DNA of 64,000 nt from Euborellia annulipes (GCA_023213315.1 JAKCPI010005171.1:1-64000); one strand, 5' to 3'. Shown: positions 10,775 through 22,106, numbered from the stretch's first letter. Made by a program: numbers and translations. Notes: generated by a model not told the origin, from the letters alone.

Positions 10775-11574
10775 GGTTGTTCGGACATTAAAGTACTTTG
10801 TTAGATTACAAGATAATTTTTTAATATGTTATTTATTAATCACTATCAAATACGTATAAAATAAAATTTTGAAGCAGATCTGCCGAACGATTATAGAGTA
10901 ATTAATTTTTAAAAAATTGAAATTTAACATGTAGTCTATGGGGAATGCCGACGAAACGCACACATATCGAATTATATAGCCACCTCTGCAATAGGTAAAA
11001 AAAAAAAAACAAAAAACTTACATTTTATCAATTCACTTCCGAGGAATACGTTAAACATAAAATCAAAAGTTTCTGTCCAACGCTTTTAAAGATATTTTAA
11101 CAAGAAAGTCAAAAAAATTCTCCAAAATGACAGTCACCAATATTTAAAAATAAGGAAGTCTCGAGAGTCAGACCAGCCTGGCAACGTCGCATAACATAAT
11201 ATTCATTTCTCGCTGTCAGTTACATTTTTTTTTCCATTTTACGATATTTTTTCTCGCAAATCGTCCATTGTGTTTAAACTGATTTGCATTAAACATTGTA
11301 ATATATTAAATAAAATAAAATTGAAGGCGTTTAAGATTTAAAATAGATAGTTGATGAATGCAATGTTGCCAGTTCTATATTACGTGAAAAACTGCTCAAA
11401 TCAAAAGTCATTCATTTATTATTTTTGGTGATTAAATTATTAACTTAATACAATTATAAACTATGATAGGTCACGACTAAATTATAATAAGGAATTTTGG
11501 CATTCAAATTTTTAATTTTATTTTAAAAAAAATTTAGATTCTATTATGACTTACGATGTACTGTCCGAACAACC
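10775..11574. mobile_element. TTAA-flanked element, family I
   Basis: Ends GGTTGTTCGGACA and TGTCCGAACAACC are inverted, flanked by TTAA at 10771-10774 and 11575-11578. TTAA duplication is typical of piggyBac-type transposons; the family is inferred from this only. No transposase is seen in ~800 bases. A related copy lies at 18428-19080, with end fragments at 27025-27059 and 28106-28157. Confidence 0.8.
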
Positions 11575-12075
11575 TTAAAATTTGGTCAAGAGCTAGACGG
11601 TCTTGACTATTATGAGGAGCAGGTGGATGTAGACAACCAGCCAAGGGCGGATACAGGGGGGGGAGTAAAGGGGGTAATTTTCCCCCCGCATTTAAAAAAC
11701 AAGGACAGCTTTTTTTTTTTTAAATAAATTTTAATTTCTAAATGAAAACAGAAATTTCGACCTTTATCAATTTCAAAATAGCTCCACGTAGCTCTAGCCA
11801 TTTTATTTAATCCATCCATTTTTAAGCTCAATTTAAATTCAATTTGTTCTTGATCCTCTCTCTCTCTCTTTCTCTATTAGATTATCCTGCCTGGATATCC
11901 TAATTTCATTTTCCTTTCACTTTCTTTAATTGAATTTAAATTTAAAAAATGCATTTGTTATTTTCTAGGAAAAAAAATAGAAGAAAGAAGTTTAGAAGAA
12001 GAAGATCGAAATTCCCTCTCTCTTTTATTCATTATAATGAATAATAGATATTATCGAAATATTACAGTAAAAGCC
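11575..12075. other. Non-genic DNA
   Basis: Near 11642-11695 AAGGGCGGATACAG followed by G and C runs looks like one end of the element family at 4363-4557. (CT)n is present at 11856-11875. No gene is seen. Confidence 0.45.
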
Positions 12076-12082
12076 CTCTTAA

Positions 12083-12472
12083 GGTGCGCGTCTCGAAAAG
12101 CGATTAGAAGACGATTGATTACCGAGTTACTCTAGAGGGCAAGAGAGCGTTAGTTTTCCCCGTAGGAATACAAGGGATTTATTCCATTTCATTTGAAAGA
12201 TTCCAGCTAATTAATTAAGAGTAGAAAATTAATTATTTTTTAACACAATGATTACTAATTTAATTATCTATAAGTTATAGATCGGATTTTTCAAAAATAT
12301 CTTTTATTTAAAGCGATTAATCTAAAAAAAAAATTATTTTTTCGAAAATCAAAAAAAGGGCTTCTATAAGTTGTAGATATTTTAAATAGCTTTAATTAAA
12401 AAAAAAATTGAGGTCAAAAGCTTCAAAATTGTGGCCGCAACCTCTCAAAATTAGCACCCCGAGACGCGCACC
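12083..12472. mobile_element. TTAA-flanked MITE
   Basis: Ends GGTGCGCGTCTCG and CGAGACGCGCACC are exact inverted copies, flanked by TTAA at 12079-12082 and 12473-12476. The symmetry extends three bases further as CTC/GAG. It shares the TTAA duplication with the 10775-11574 family but not its terminal sequence. No protein. Confidence 0.82.
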
Positions 12473-12892
12473 TTAAGAGATCTCAAACCTCTGTAGTAGA
12501 AAAATAGACTGGGAAGCAAGCGAGTAAACAAACTCCCCCACCCTCTTCACCATCTGAACGAACATATCGCACAATGGTGCAGCACATAGTTTAATTAGAA
12601 ATTCCAATAAAGTAATTTATATTATAATATATGTAATAATAAAAATAATGTATGAAAAATATATGTAATTTATAATACTAATGTGATAGGCCGGTTAATC
12701 CAAGGACCGGTTGATCTGTACGTGAAATAAAAAACTATTTTAATCAGCGATTTAATTTTTTTGCAATAATTAAAAAAAAAATTTCTAGGAAGCAAATTTC
12801 ATACATAAAAACATACTAAATTTAGTAAGTCTTTGCAAAAACCATTTACAAATGTGTTGTAATTTTCGAAAGCCGTTGTAAAATTTTTTTTA

Positions 12893-13506
12893 ACACTTAC
12901 ACTTTTTTCGCATTTACACTCACATTCACACACATATACACATAGTCTTTTCAGCAACTCAGGCCACATAAGACTTTGACGATATCCCTTATTGATTAAT
13001 ATACATAAGGGGCCATCCATAAATTACGTCACACGAATTTCAAGACTTATTAACCCCTCCCCCCGTCCTTGTCACAGGTTGTCACATTTTTAAAAATCCC
13101 TCCCCCCTGACGTCACACATTTTCCAATTTTATCAATAATAGACACCTAATTATGCTAATTATAATAATAATAAATATTCCCATAGCGAGAGTGTTAAAG
13201 TATTAAAAAATATAGATTGCGTTCGTAAATATTAAAAATTTTTTTGTTCACCTATAAATTTCGCGTTTGCTCATCTCGAATTTTGAAATGTGACGTAACA
13301 AGGTTTTTCACCCCCCCCCCTGCCCCTTGTCACATAATATCACATTCTGGTGATACCCTCCCCCTATTAGGTGTGACGTAATTAATGGATGGCCCCTAAT
13401 GGGGGTCCAGGCATTCTTATTTAAGTCATTTGGTATCCAAATGGCGAACCCGCGACTTTTGGTATACAAGGTTAGCACGCTACCAACTACGCCAAGCACG
13501 GGGCAA
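12893..13506 (-). mobile_element. tRNA-derived SINE split by a MITE
   Basis: Reverse-strand SINE: tail with CACTCACATTCACACAC, body CAGCAACTCAGGCCACATAAG, and tRNA-like head ending at CCAAGCACGGGGC. It is interrupted by the 388-bp MITE at 13009-13396. A stretch between CCAAATGGC and GAACCCGCGAC that other copies possess is also missing. Confidence 0.8.
13009..13396. mobile_element. Harbinger-like MITE inside a SINE
   Basis: Ends GGGGCCATCCATAAATTACG and its near-exact inverse are flanked by TAA on both sides (13006-13008, 13397-13399). A 3-base TAA/TTA duplication is the PIF/Harbinger pattern. Paired C-rich and GTCACA blocks lie inside. No protein is present. Removing it and one TAA leaves a nearly normal SINE body. 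Confidence 0.85.
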
Positions 13507-13829
13507 ATATGTGTTGTAATATTAGAATTGTTAAACTGCTTTCGAATAAAAAATAAAATTTTTAACGAAAATTCCTATATTTGTAAATACAATGTTATGT
13601 AAAATTACAATACATACTCTATTTTTCAAAGAAAATTGTAATTTTAAAATGTTTTTATGTTGTAAATATTTGAACGCACAAATTTGTAAATTTAGTATTC
13701 CACACTAAAAATAAGATTTTTTTGCAGTGAATATTTCGGCCTCCATCTTCAAGATGCAACAAAGCTTTTCTTTTTTGTTTCTGCCCATTCACTATAACAA
13801 ATATGTAATTTTTGACGTGACAACGTCTT

Positions 13830-14465
13830 ACAAATCATGTGTCTATAGTGGCATGTTAGAGGGGCATGCACGAAAAAGTTTATTGGCTTGAATAACTCCT
13901 CTGTCTTAAGAGGTATAATTATGAGAAATATACGGTTAGAAAGAATGAGTTTTCAGCTAAAGATTTCACCATTTATTTTTTCCCTATCATTTTATTTTAC
14001 CGCGCTGCGGTAAATTCTAATTTGAAAGTTTAAACCCCTGTAGATTCTGAACGGCTAATCAGATCAGACTAAATGGGATGTCATTTGGTGCAGAAACAAA
14101 TCCTCTAATAGAATAAATAAAAAAATCCCGAGTAATTAACTCAAAAATTGTTTTTTTTCTAGAAAAACCTCATTTTTTCGGCAAAAAAATATCGATAAAT
14201 AGCCCTAATTGTGCAACGCCTAGCTACTTGACCTATAAAAGCTACATTAAATCTAAATATAGTTTTAGAAAGAGTGGTTCAATACCCCAGGGCTTTTTTT
14301 CTCTTTTTTGATATGAGGTCATTTTACCGCATGAGAGCACTCGGCGCGATTTCGTTTTTCGAAATTTTAAACCCCTGTAGATTCCGAACGGCTAATCAGA
14401 TCAGACTATTTTTAAAAACCTTTCGCTCTCATATTCAAACAAACAAGTTGTTGATTGAAAAGTAG
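13830..14465 (+). repeat. Family J interspersed repeat
   Basis: Matches, in inverted orientation, the segment 62560-63090 over several hundred bases (TTCAGCTAAAGATTTCACC, AAATGGGATGTCATTTGG, AAAGAGTGGTTCAATACCCC). The phrase GAACGGCTAATCAGATCAGA occurs twice here (about 14050 and 14386), so the unit contains an internal direct repeat. No known family is recognised and no credible reading frame is seen. Confidence 0.65.
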
Positions 14466-14680
14466 AAATCCTGAACAAATCGGATATACTTTATTTATTT
14501 ATTTTTTATTAAAATAGAGAGGGAGATTGGATGTATTGTATGTGAGTTTATAAAAAAGACAATTGCTATAAATCTCTCAAGATTTATCTCCTCGTTCCTT
14601 TTCTTTTGTTTTTCCTTCAAAGTTTTTATGACTGAAGTCTCGAATCAAATCACGGAGTCTTTTACTTTCTTTTTACTAGG

Positions 14681-15165
14681 CCAGGGGTCGGCAACCTTTT
14701 CAGTCGGAAGAGTCAAAAATTACAAAATTTCAAAGTTTTTAAAGAGCCAAAAAATTTTTTCTTGCCAACAATAATTAGAACTCGCATAAATAAAGTTTTT
14801 TGATAAAAAAAAAAAAAAAAACTAATCATAAGAAAACATCTATTTATTCATATGCAAGTCGTGTTTTTTCAAAATAAATTAGATAATACATAAAAGGCAT
14901 TATTAGATAATTACTTGTTATTTAAGTAAAAAATTAAAATAATTAAACATTTACTTACAACACTAACTTGTACTTCAATAACATACATTTGAACAAACAA
15001 ATGGGAGTGTTGGCTTTGTGAGAGATAGAATCGAAGCCTAATCCTCATTAATCGATTCAGAACGATTTTTAAATTTTTTTTTTATATAAAATAAATAATA
15101 TTTGCGTATGGAACTAAAGAGCCGCAGCTTTGCATTCAAAGAGCCGCGCGAGCGAATAACCCCCA
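14681..15165 (+). mobile_element. hAT-like MITE or end fragment
   Basis: Begins CCAGGGGTCGGCAACCTTTT and contains AAGAGCC motifs, ending with GAGCCGCAGCTTTGC and AAAGAGCCGCGCG. This start and the repeated AGAGCCGC phrase are characteristic of non-autonomous hAT elements in animals. The expected inverted closing end is missing or worn. Confidence 0.65.
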
Positions 15166-15448
15166 TTGTCCTCCTGGACCGTGAAAATAAGCTTTTAATC
15201 AAAATCGGCCAAAGAGTACTAGTACTTTACTGATGTACTTTTTCATTTTTTTTATTTTTATTTTTTTCTCGAAATTCGATTCAACGATTTTTTTTAAAGT
15301 TTTTTAAATCAATTATTTTTTAGATGCTCTTTAAAATGTATATTCTCATTTTGCCATTGAAATCTTGTGAAGACCACTTTACTCTTGTACTCCATAGAAA
15401 AGATAGGAGAAATGGTTGCCATTGTTATAAAATATAAATATTTAGGCA

Positions 15449-16086
15449 TCTATATATATAATTCACTAATGTCCGTCTGTCTGTCTGTCTGTCACGCTCT
15501 ATTTAGGCAACTTCCCGTTGGAATTTTGAAATGAAATTTTTTATACATAAAGAGGACCTTCTCGGGATTACAGGAAAATTATTTTCATCCCGAAATTGCC
15601 ATAACTTTTTGAGTTATTAATTTTTAAAGTTACGATTTCTCCCATAGGAAATGTATAGAGAAATATTTAAGTATTCTTTTCATTTGTGTATTCCATGAAT
15701 GTAAACAAATCCTCAAGCAGGCACTGGTTTGGAATAGTAGTAATACTAATTTTTTTTTCATAATTAAGAAGAAAAGGCGAGGGTCCGCCGCAGGCGGGCC
15801 GAGCCAGCTGGAGGGGGGCCAGGGGGCGAAGCCCCCTGTCAGATGCCAAGGCGTGCCCCACCGGTTCTCATAATTAAGAAAAGGCGAGGGTCCGCCGCAG
15901 GCGGGCCCGAGCCAGTTGGAGGGGGGTCCAGGGGGCGAAGCCCCCGTCTAGATGCCAAGGCGGGCTCCACCGGTTCTCATAATTAAGAAAAGGCGAGGGT
16001 CCGCCGCAGGCCAGCTGGAGGGGGGTCCAGGGGGGTGAAGCCCCTCGGCTAGCGCGAAGCCCGCCGAAGGCGGGCGACGCGGCTAG
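15449..16086 (+). mobile_element. Helitron-like element of a second family
   Basis: Starts TCTATATATATAATTCAC after an A and ends with hairpin GCCCGCCGAAGGCGGGC, then GACGCGGCTAG before a T. It therefore fits TC...CTAG between A and T inside F1. A (GTCT)n tract sits near its 5' end (15474-15492) and a GC-rich tandem array fills its 3' half. No helicase is encoded. Confidence 0.85.
15770..16060 (+). repeat. Tandem ~117-bp GC-rich repeat, about 2.5 copies
   Basis: The phrase AAGAAAAGGCGAGGGTCCGC recurs at roughly 15769, 15877 and 15986. Each unit contains the palindrome CCGCCGCAGGCGGG, a CCAGGGGGCGAAGCCCC hairpin and CCACCGGTTCTCATAATT. The third unit is shortened and leads into the Helitron 3' hairpin. 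The repeats are near-identical and far richer in GC than the surroundings. Confidence 0.85.
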
Positions 16087-16375
16087 TACTTATAAATTTT
16101 ACATCTTGAATTCTAATATATCGGCGGAAACTAAATAAATTTATATCTCGACACGAAAAATCTGGTGTGACAAGCACAGAATACAATTTTTGATTACCGA
16201 AGGTAAGAGAAAGTTGTGTGCTGTGTGACCAGACACACCAGATTTTTTTAATAAATGAAAAATTTGAATTCATAAATTCATTATTATATTTTAGTCGTGA
16301 CCTATCATTGGATTAAGCTAATAATTTAATTTTTATCAAAAATAATAAATAAATGACTTTTGACTCAAGTATTTA

Positions 16376-16465
16376 TATATCCATCAAAATCTTGACATCG
16401 AATTTTTGACATGAATCCAATACTTTCTCTATATATTAACATATATAGAGGTAAGAAAAAGTAAT
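16376..16465 (+). repeat. F1 right-end fragment
   Basis: Only the last ~90 bases of F1: CATCAAAATCTTGACATCG and the right hairpin. Just upstream, 16280-16370 is a reverse fragment of family I (compare 11401-11480). Confidence 0.75.
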
Positions 16466-16697
16466 TAAAAGCAAGAGAAAGTAATAAAAATTTAAATAAT
16501 TATATTTAGAACATAGAAAAGACATTTTGTAAAAGGGGAAAGGGGTACATATAAAACAGAGGGAAAGTAAAAAGTTGACTGACTGATAGAACTCAGAGAG
16601 TCGAGCAGATCTGAATTCAGATCACATTTCCTTTTAGTGAGAAGTTGAGGCGTTTGAATCGATAAAAGATGTTACTATGGCTTAATTAGAAGGGTTT

Positions 16698-16700
<3 letters not shown>

Positions 16701-16733
<33 letters not shown>

Positions 16734-16850
16734 ATGAATCCCTGAGACTAAGTTGATTTCTCTATGACCATCGCCTCCTCTGAGAGAGAGAGAGAGAGAG
16801 ACCAAAATGCCTTTAAATATGTATGAGATGCAAGAGAGAGAGAGATCTTT
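16701..16850. repeat. (GA)n microsatellites
   Basis: Three GA runs (16701-16730, 16781-16800, 16832-16844) separated by short unique sequence. Confidence 0.9.
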
Positions 16851-17012
16851 GGATCTATGGACCGGGATTTTGTTTTAAAATTTTGCATAAATAAATTTAA
16901 TCTTCTAAAGAGATTTTTTTCCCCTTTTAATTTTAGGAAATTAAAAGGAATAAGTTAAATATTAAAGTAAATTTTGAAAACAATTTTGTGCTTTTTGGAG
17001 CGCATAAAACAA

Positions 17013-17353
17013 AAAAATCTGGTGTGGTTTGTCGCACAGCACACAACTTTCTCTTACCTTCGGTAATCAAAAGTTGTGTTCTGTATTTGTCATACCAGAT
17101 TTTTTTGGTGTCGATATATATTTAGACCGATAGATTAGAATTCAAGATATAAAATTTATGAACATGGGAAAATATTTATATTTTGGCAACCATTTCTCCT
17201 AACTTTCCTAGGAAGTACAAGAGTAAAGTGGTCTTGAGAAGATTTCAACGGCAAAATGAGAATATACATTTTAAAGAGAATCTAAAAAATAATTGATTTT
17301 TGAATTTATAAAAAAATCGTTGTAGCGAATTTTGAGAAAATCGAAAAAAACTG
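17013..17353 (+). mobile_element. F1 repeat, 3' truncated
   Basis: Left hairpin and first half of the body, ending abruptly at CGAAAAAAACTG. The sequence that follows (17354-17447, with GGTCAGACGGACGGATG) is not F1 and leads directly into a reverse Helitron. Confidence 0.8.
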
Positions 17354-17448
17354 CTCTATAAGAGGTTCCAAAATTCCAACGGGTAGTTGGTCAGACGGAC
17401 GGATGGGCGGACAGACCCACAGCTAATATACCCGTATATATATTATAA

Positions 17449-17965
17449 CTAGTCGCAAAGCCCGCCTTCGGCGGGCTTTCCGCCTAGCCAGGGGGCTGCG
17501 CCCCCTGGACCCCTTTGCTCGCCTTCAGCAAGCAAGTTTATTCCCAATTTGGGATATTTCTTGTTGCAATGCAAGTGGTTACCGACTGGGTACGGCACAA
17601 AAGGGTCTGTTTATGACTGCTTAAAGGGTCAGTCACCTGTGTCCTCTCCGTTTTTCAACTGCTGCGTAGCCCCGCCCCCAGCCCATAGTCAGGTAGGAAG
17701 CTGGTTCACACAGCATAAAGGACGCTCTCTAATTTCTAGCCAACTTGTTGATTTTGTGTTCCCATATTGAAGAAATTTGATTATAATTAATTTTCCAAAG
17801 TATTTAAGAGATTCAAATTATTACTACGTTACTCCCTGGTCCATGTACTACATGTGTACTTAATTTCAAATGGATTCATTGAAAATTGTGGATTTCTATA
17901 GAACATATACATACATATTTACATACATACATACATTTTTCCCATTTCATTTTTATATATATAGA
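17449..17965 (-). mobile_element. Non-autonomous Helitron, second copy
   Basis: Reverse copy of 7145-7710: CTAG at 17449-17452, hairpins GCCCGCCTTCGGCGGGC and GGGGGCTGCGCCCCC, and the TC end complement at 17964-17965. Flanks are A and T as expected. About 50 bases shorter than the other copies; the region around the 17570s has small indels. Confidence 0.88.
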
Positions 17966-18427
17966 TATAGATAATCTTCGAAAATATAGCCATATTCTTC
18001 ATGTTTTTTATAAGAAAAATCTAAATCGAATCCAAAAATTGTATTATTATTAGTTAATTAATATTATATTATCAATATTGTTTTTTAACTTAAGTCATTG
18101 CTAAGCCCCCGAAATCGAGGGCTTAAATATTTGGGGGTTAAGTATGAAATTTAACAAACTTTCATTGTCATCCGTTGCTAACCACGCTCGTTGCTAAGAT
18201 AACACGTTCTCTGATTGAAAATAAAATCATGTTTCAAAACCCAAATGGCGAGAATGAAGATGCCAGGACCCCCAAATATATATCTATTAATAAATAACAG
18301 TACCATTTAAGTCTTATATTATTAAATAAAAAATAAATCAGCAGAATATTACTAAAATTTACAACGTTGCCGGGTTGTTGATACTTATTTTAAGTCATAC
18401 TTAAATTGAGCGGTGCAATTGGGCATA
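17966..18427. other. Non-genic DNA
   Basis: Contains a small hairpin, CCCCCGAAATCGAGGGCTT, near 18105 and GTTGCTAACCACGCTCGTTGC near 18173. No gene or known repeat is recognised. Confidence 0.4.
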
Positions 18428-19080
18428 AAGCACTTTGTTAGATTAAAAACTAATTTTTTAATATGTTATTAATTACTATCACATACGTATAAAATAAAAT
18501 TTTGAAGCAGATCTGACGCATTTTTTTCAATTCGCTCATTTTCATAGAATACGTTGAAAATAAAATCAAAAGTTTCTCCCTAAGACTTTTAAAGATATTT
18601 TAACAAGAAAGTCAAAAAAATCCCGAAAATGACAGTAAGCAAAATTTTAAAATAATGAAGTCACGAGACTCACTTGTCAGTCCAGTCTGGCAATGTTGCA
18701 TAAAATAATACTCTTTTCTTGCTGTCAGTTACATTTTTTTCCCCCCATTTTACGATATTTTTTCTCGCAAATCGTCCATTGCGTTTAAACTGAATTGCAT
18801 TAATCATTGTAATATATTAAATAAAATAAAATTGAAGGCGTTTAAGATTTAAAATAGATAGCTGATGAATGCAATGTTGCCAGATCTATATTCAAGTCAA
18901 ATCAAGTCAAAAGACATTCATTTATTATTTTTGGTAAATAAATTATTAACTTAATACACTTATAAACTCTGATAGGTCACGACTAAATTATAATAAGGAA
19001 TTTTGGCATTCAAATTTTTATTTTTATTAAAAAAAAATTTAGATTCTATTATGACTTACGGGGTACTATCCGAACAACCT
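18428..19080. mobile_element. TTAA-type family I element, left end lost
   Basis: Closely follows 10790-11580 (GCACTTTGTTAGATTA, AATACGTTGAAAATAAAATC, AAAGATATTTTAACAAGAA) and ends TATCCGAACAACCTTAA. The opening terminal repeat is missing, and a ~100-base block present in the other copy is absent. Confidence 0.75.
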
Positions 19081-19640
19081 TAAAATACCAAATTTAATTT
19101 AGTTAGAAAAGAAAGGCGAGGTCTCTACCTACAGCCTATATTCCGCCCAAGCAGAAAAATTTCTTGACCTCATGATATTATTTTTTGATGAAGAGCAAAA
19201 AAATAAACTATTTTTTTTTCTACTCTCGCGATTATTTATTTATAAATTCATGGAAAGTTGTTATATAAAGCCATCCATGTTTATAAAACACGTCAAAATG
19301 TTCAAACTGCTATTTGCATTTTTAAGAGGATTCCACATCTTATAGAAGGAACAAGAAGAAAAAAAAAAAAGGAAAAATGCTCAATCAAATTGACAAACTC
19401 TATCTACTATCCAATTTGCTTTGGTTGATAAAAAAGAGCACCGAAACGTCGAGTTAATTGTTTCGGCTAGCCGCACAATAAGCCACAGGTGAGTCCGAGA
19501 CAATTGGGATTAGGGATGGCGATTTTCTATTTTGGAATCGACTTGATATTTTTCAATTCTCGGAATCGATTAATCATTTCTGAAAGTTGACTTTTTAAAA
19601 ACTCTATAACTCGTGCTTAGGAGATACTCAGTAAATATAT
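19081..19640. other. Non-genic DNA with a short shared repeat
   Basis: About 19510-19640 (GGAATCGA..., AATCATTTCTGAAAGTTGAC, TTAGGAGATACT) is similar to 38075-38185, so another interspersed sequence occurs here. No gene is seen. Confidence 0.5.
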
Positions 19641-19918
19641 TTTTATTTTTTTTTTTTTTTAATTTAAAAAAACACTCACAATTTTTTCTTATTTACACTC
19701 ACACACTCACACACACAGGTTTTCGGCAGCTTAGGCCATATAAGACTCTAACGATAACCGTTATTTTATTAAAATAACTATTGGGTTACAGGCATTTATA
19801 TTTAAGCCACTTGGTGTCCAAATGGCTTAAATAAAATCATCGGACTGCCTGGGGTCCGAACCCGCGACTTTTGGTATTTGAGGTTAGCACGCTAACCCCT
19901 ACACCAAACCCCGAGGGC
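19641..19918 (-). mobile_element. tRNA-derived SINE
   Basis: Tail with CACTCACACACTCACACAC, body TCGGCAGCTTAGGCCATATAA, palindromic ATTTAAGCCACTTGG/CCAAATGGCTTAAAT, and a head complementary to GGGTTCGGACCCC (B box) and GGTGTAGGGGTTAGCG (A box), closing CCCCGAGGGC. Full-length copy of the family. Confidence 0.85.
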
Positions 19919-20190
19919 GCATAACGAGTACAAAACAGGGAATTAGAAAATTAGACAATTATATATAGATTGATAGATACTCTTAGCTCAAGAGATTGTC
20001 CTGATGACAAATGTATTTATTATGAGTTTCAAAGTGAATTAATGTTTTAGAGAGAGATAAACATTTACCGCTCCTAGCGGACCTATTCAATCTTCGTTTT
20101 ATTATTAATATATTCTTACAATCACCTAATTCGCCCAAATTCATTCTTTTCAGATTAGTGGTTTCAAAAACGTAAAGGTAATAATATTAC

Positions 20191-22105
20191 ACTGTAAAAA
20201 TAATAAGAATTTTCAATCATTTTTCATATACTTTCGTGATTTAATATTAATATAGCCAGGATATGAAATAAAATTAATATAAAAGTTTATGAACAAATTA
20301 CCAACTTTTAAACTTATCTTTTTCTTTGTGTGCCGCCAAATTTTGAAATCGTTAAAAGTGTACCGCGACAAGTTGAGAATCACTGGTCTAAACGTTCTCA
20401 AATAACTCGACTACCTCAAGGAATTTTTATTAATATTATTTTATAATTATTTTAAGGAAACTTGAAATTATTCTTTTAAAATTTATTTCACAAATCTAAA
20501 TTTATTAAATTCTGGTTTGAAATTCGCGCTCTAAACTATTTAAATATTTATGAAGTCATACTAATTAAATAATTTTTATAAAGTAATTCAACTAAATAGC
20601 TATAAAAATTAAAATTAAAATTAACAATTTTTACCAAATTAATTAATTTTAGCCCACGGGGCGTGGTGTAGAGGTTGGCGTGCTAACCTCATATACCAAA
20701 CGTCGCGGGTTCGGACCCCAGGCAGTCCGATGATTTTATTTAAGCCATCTGGATACCAGATGGCTTAAATAAAAATGCCTGGACCCTAATATATATAAAT
20801 TCATAAATAACGGTTATCGTAAATGTCTTATATGGCCTGAGCTGCCGAAAAGACAGTGTGAATGTGTGTGTGAGTGTGAGTGTGAATGAGAAAAAAGTGT
20901 GAATGTTTTTTTAAAAAAAAAAATTAATTTTAAAATATACAAGAAATTTGTTAGGTTGGCAACGAATTGAACTTTCTCATATAATTATATTGATAAACAG
21001 TTTATGTAACAGACTTCCTATACTTGTATATGAAGTTTTCTTGAAAATTTTTAACAGTGTAGACGGGAATCTCACAACCACACGACTTATTAATTTTTAT
21101 TTTATGAATTTGCCCCTGAAAATGTTATCCACCCCCCAGGCCTTATCATTGATTTGTTTAAAGAAAGAAAAAATGACAAGTCTACTCAATTTTCATTAAA
21201 ATAAATAAATATAAATGACTCCAGAGAGAGGATTCCCCCCCCCCTTTTTTTTTGTTTAAGATAACAAAAAAAATAAGACACGTTGACCTTAATGACTTTT
21301 ATCAACTCTCTTTTATTCTTTTTATTTGAAATCTTGATAAGAAAATGAGAACGCCTACACCATCTTAACTTTATTTTGATTGTTTAAAAACGTCACGAAA
21401 ATAATGAATTAAAAAAAAAAAGAAAATTAATTTTTATACCCCCAAGTAGATGAAAAGACTCCATTTTTAGATTGGTACAGTGAGCGCCACAATTAAGTCC
21501 CCACCTGATACACTGTTAAAAATTTTCAAGCAATATTCATATACAAGTATAGGAAGCCTGCTACATAAACTGCTTATGAATATTCATATCGGGTATATGA
21601 GAAAGTTCAATTCGTTGCCAACCTAACAAATTTCTTGTATATTTTAAAATTAATTAATTTGGTAAAAATTGTTAATTTTAATTTTAATTTTTATAGCTAT
21701 TTAGTTGAATTACTTTATAAAAATTATTTAATTAGTATGACTTCATAAATATTTAAATAGTTTAGAGCGCGAATTTCAAACCAGAATTTAATAAATTTAG
21801 ATGTGTGAAATAAATTTTAAAGGAATAATTTCAAGTTTCCTTAAAATAATTATAAAATAATATTAATAAAAATTCCTTGAGGTAGTCGAGTTATTTGAAA
21901 ACGTTTAGACCAGTGATTCTCAACTTGTCGCGGTACACTTTTAACGATTTCAAAATTTGGCGGCACACAAAGAAAAAGATAAGTTTAAAAGTTGGTAATT
22001 TGTTCATAAACTTTTATATTAATTTTATTTCATAGCCTGTGTATATTAATATTAAATCACCGAAGTATATGAAAAATGATTGAAAATTCATATTTTTTTA
22101 CAGTT
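20191..22105. repeat. Long palindrome (arms ~590 bp) with CACTGTAAAAA ends
   Basis: The left arm (20191-20651 plus 20922-21062) and right arm (about 21519-22105) are near-identical inverted copies, ending CACTGTAAAAA and TTTTTTTACAGT. Each arm carries a hAT-like terminal phrase (CAGTGATTCTCAACTTGTCG complement near 20355; forward near 21913). The left arm holds a SINE that the right arm lacks. The ~455-base centre contains AT-rich sequence and a family C-like end near 21479. Confidence 0.88.
20652..20921 (+). mobile_element. tRNA-derived SINE with 11-bp duplication
   Basis: Head GTGGTGTAGAGGTTGGCG (A box) and GCGGGTTCGGACCCC (B box), body with paired ATTTAAGCCATCTGG and CCAGATGGCTTAAAT, GTGTGAGTGTGAG tail and a terminal A run. 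Flanked by AATTAATTTTA at 20641-20651 and 20922-20932. The other arm of the surrounding palindrome carries the unoccupied site, proving insertion. Confidence 0.93.
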
Positions 22106-22106
22106 T

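Larger units (their letters stand above)
12800..13729. mobile_element. CACTG-ended element carrying nested insertions
   Basis: The flanking parts (ACTAAATTTAGTA near 12818 and ACAAATTTGTAAATTTAGTA near 13678, closing TTTTTTTGCAGTG) match those of the element at 47268-48683. It is built from short TTGTAATTTTA/TAAAATTACAA units. A SINE has inserted in its middle. The left end is too worn to place exactly. Confidence 0.6.
15180..16250 (-). mobile_element. F1 repeat split by a Helitron
   Basis: The F1 body runs in reverse to AAATATTTAGGCA at 15448. It resumes at TACTTATAAATTTTACATC (16087) and continues through the left hairpin to 16250. The right end and microsatellite are missing. The interruption is exactly the Helitron 15449-16086. 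Confidence 0.85.

Noticed and set aside
12079..12476. Perfect CTCTTAAGG palindromic ends as restriction-type or host regulatory sites
   Set aside because: Better explained as terminal repeats with a TTAA target duplication.
19430..19480. CCGAAACGTCGAG phrase as another hammerhead-like unit
   Set aside because: GAAACGTCG is present but no CUGANGA box or stem precedes it within a reasonable distance.
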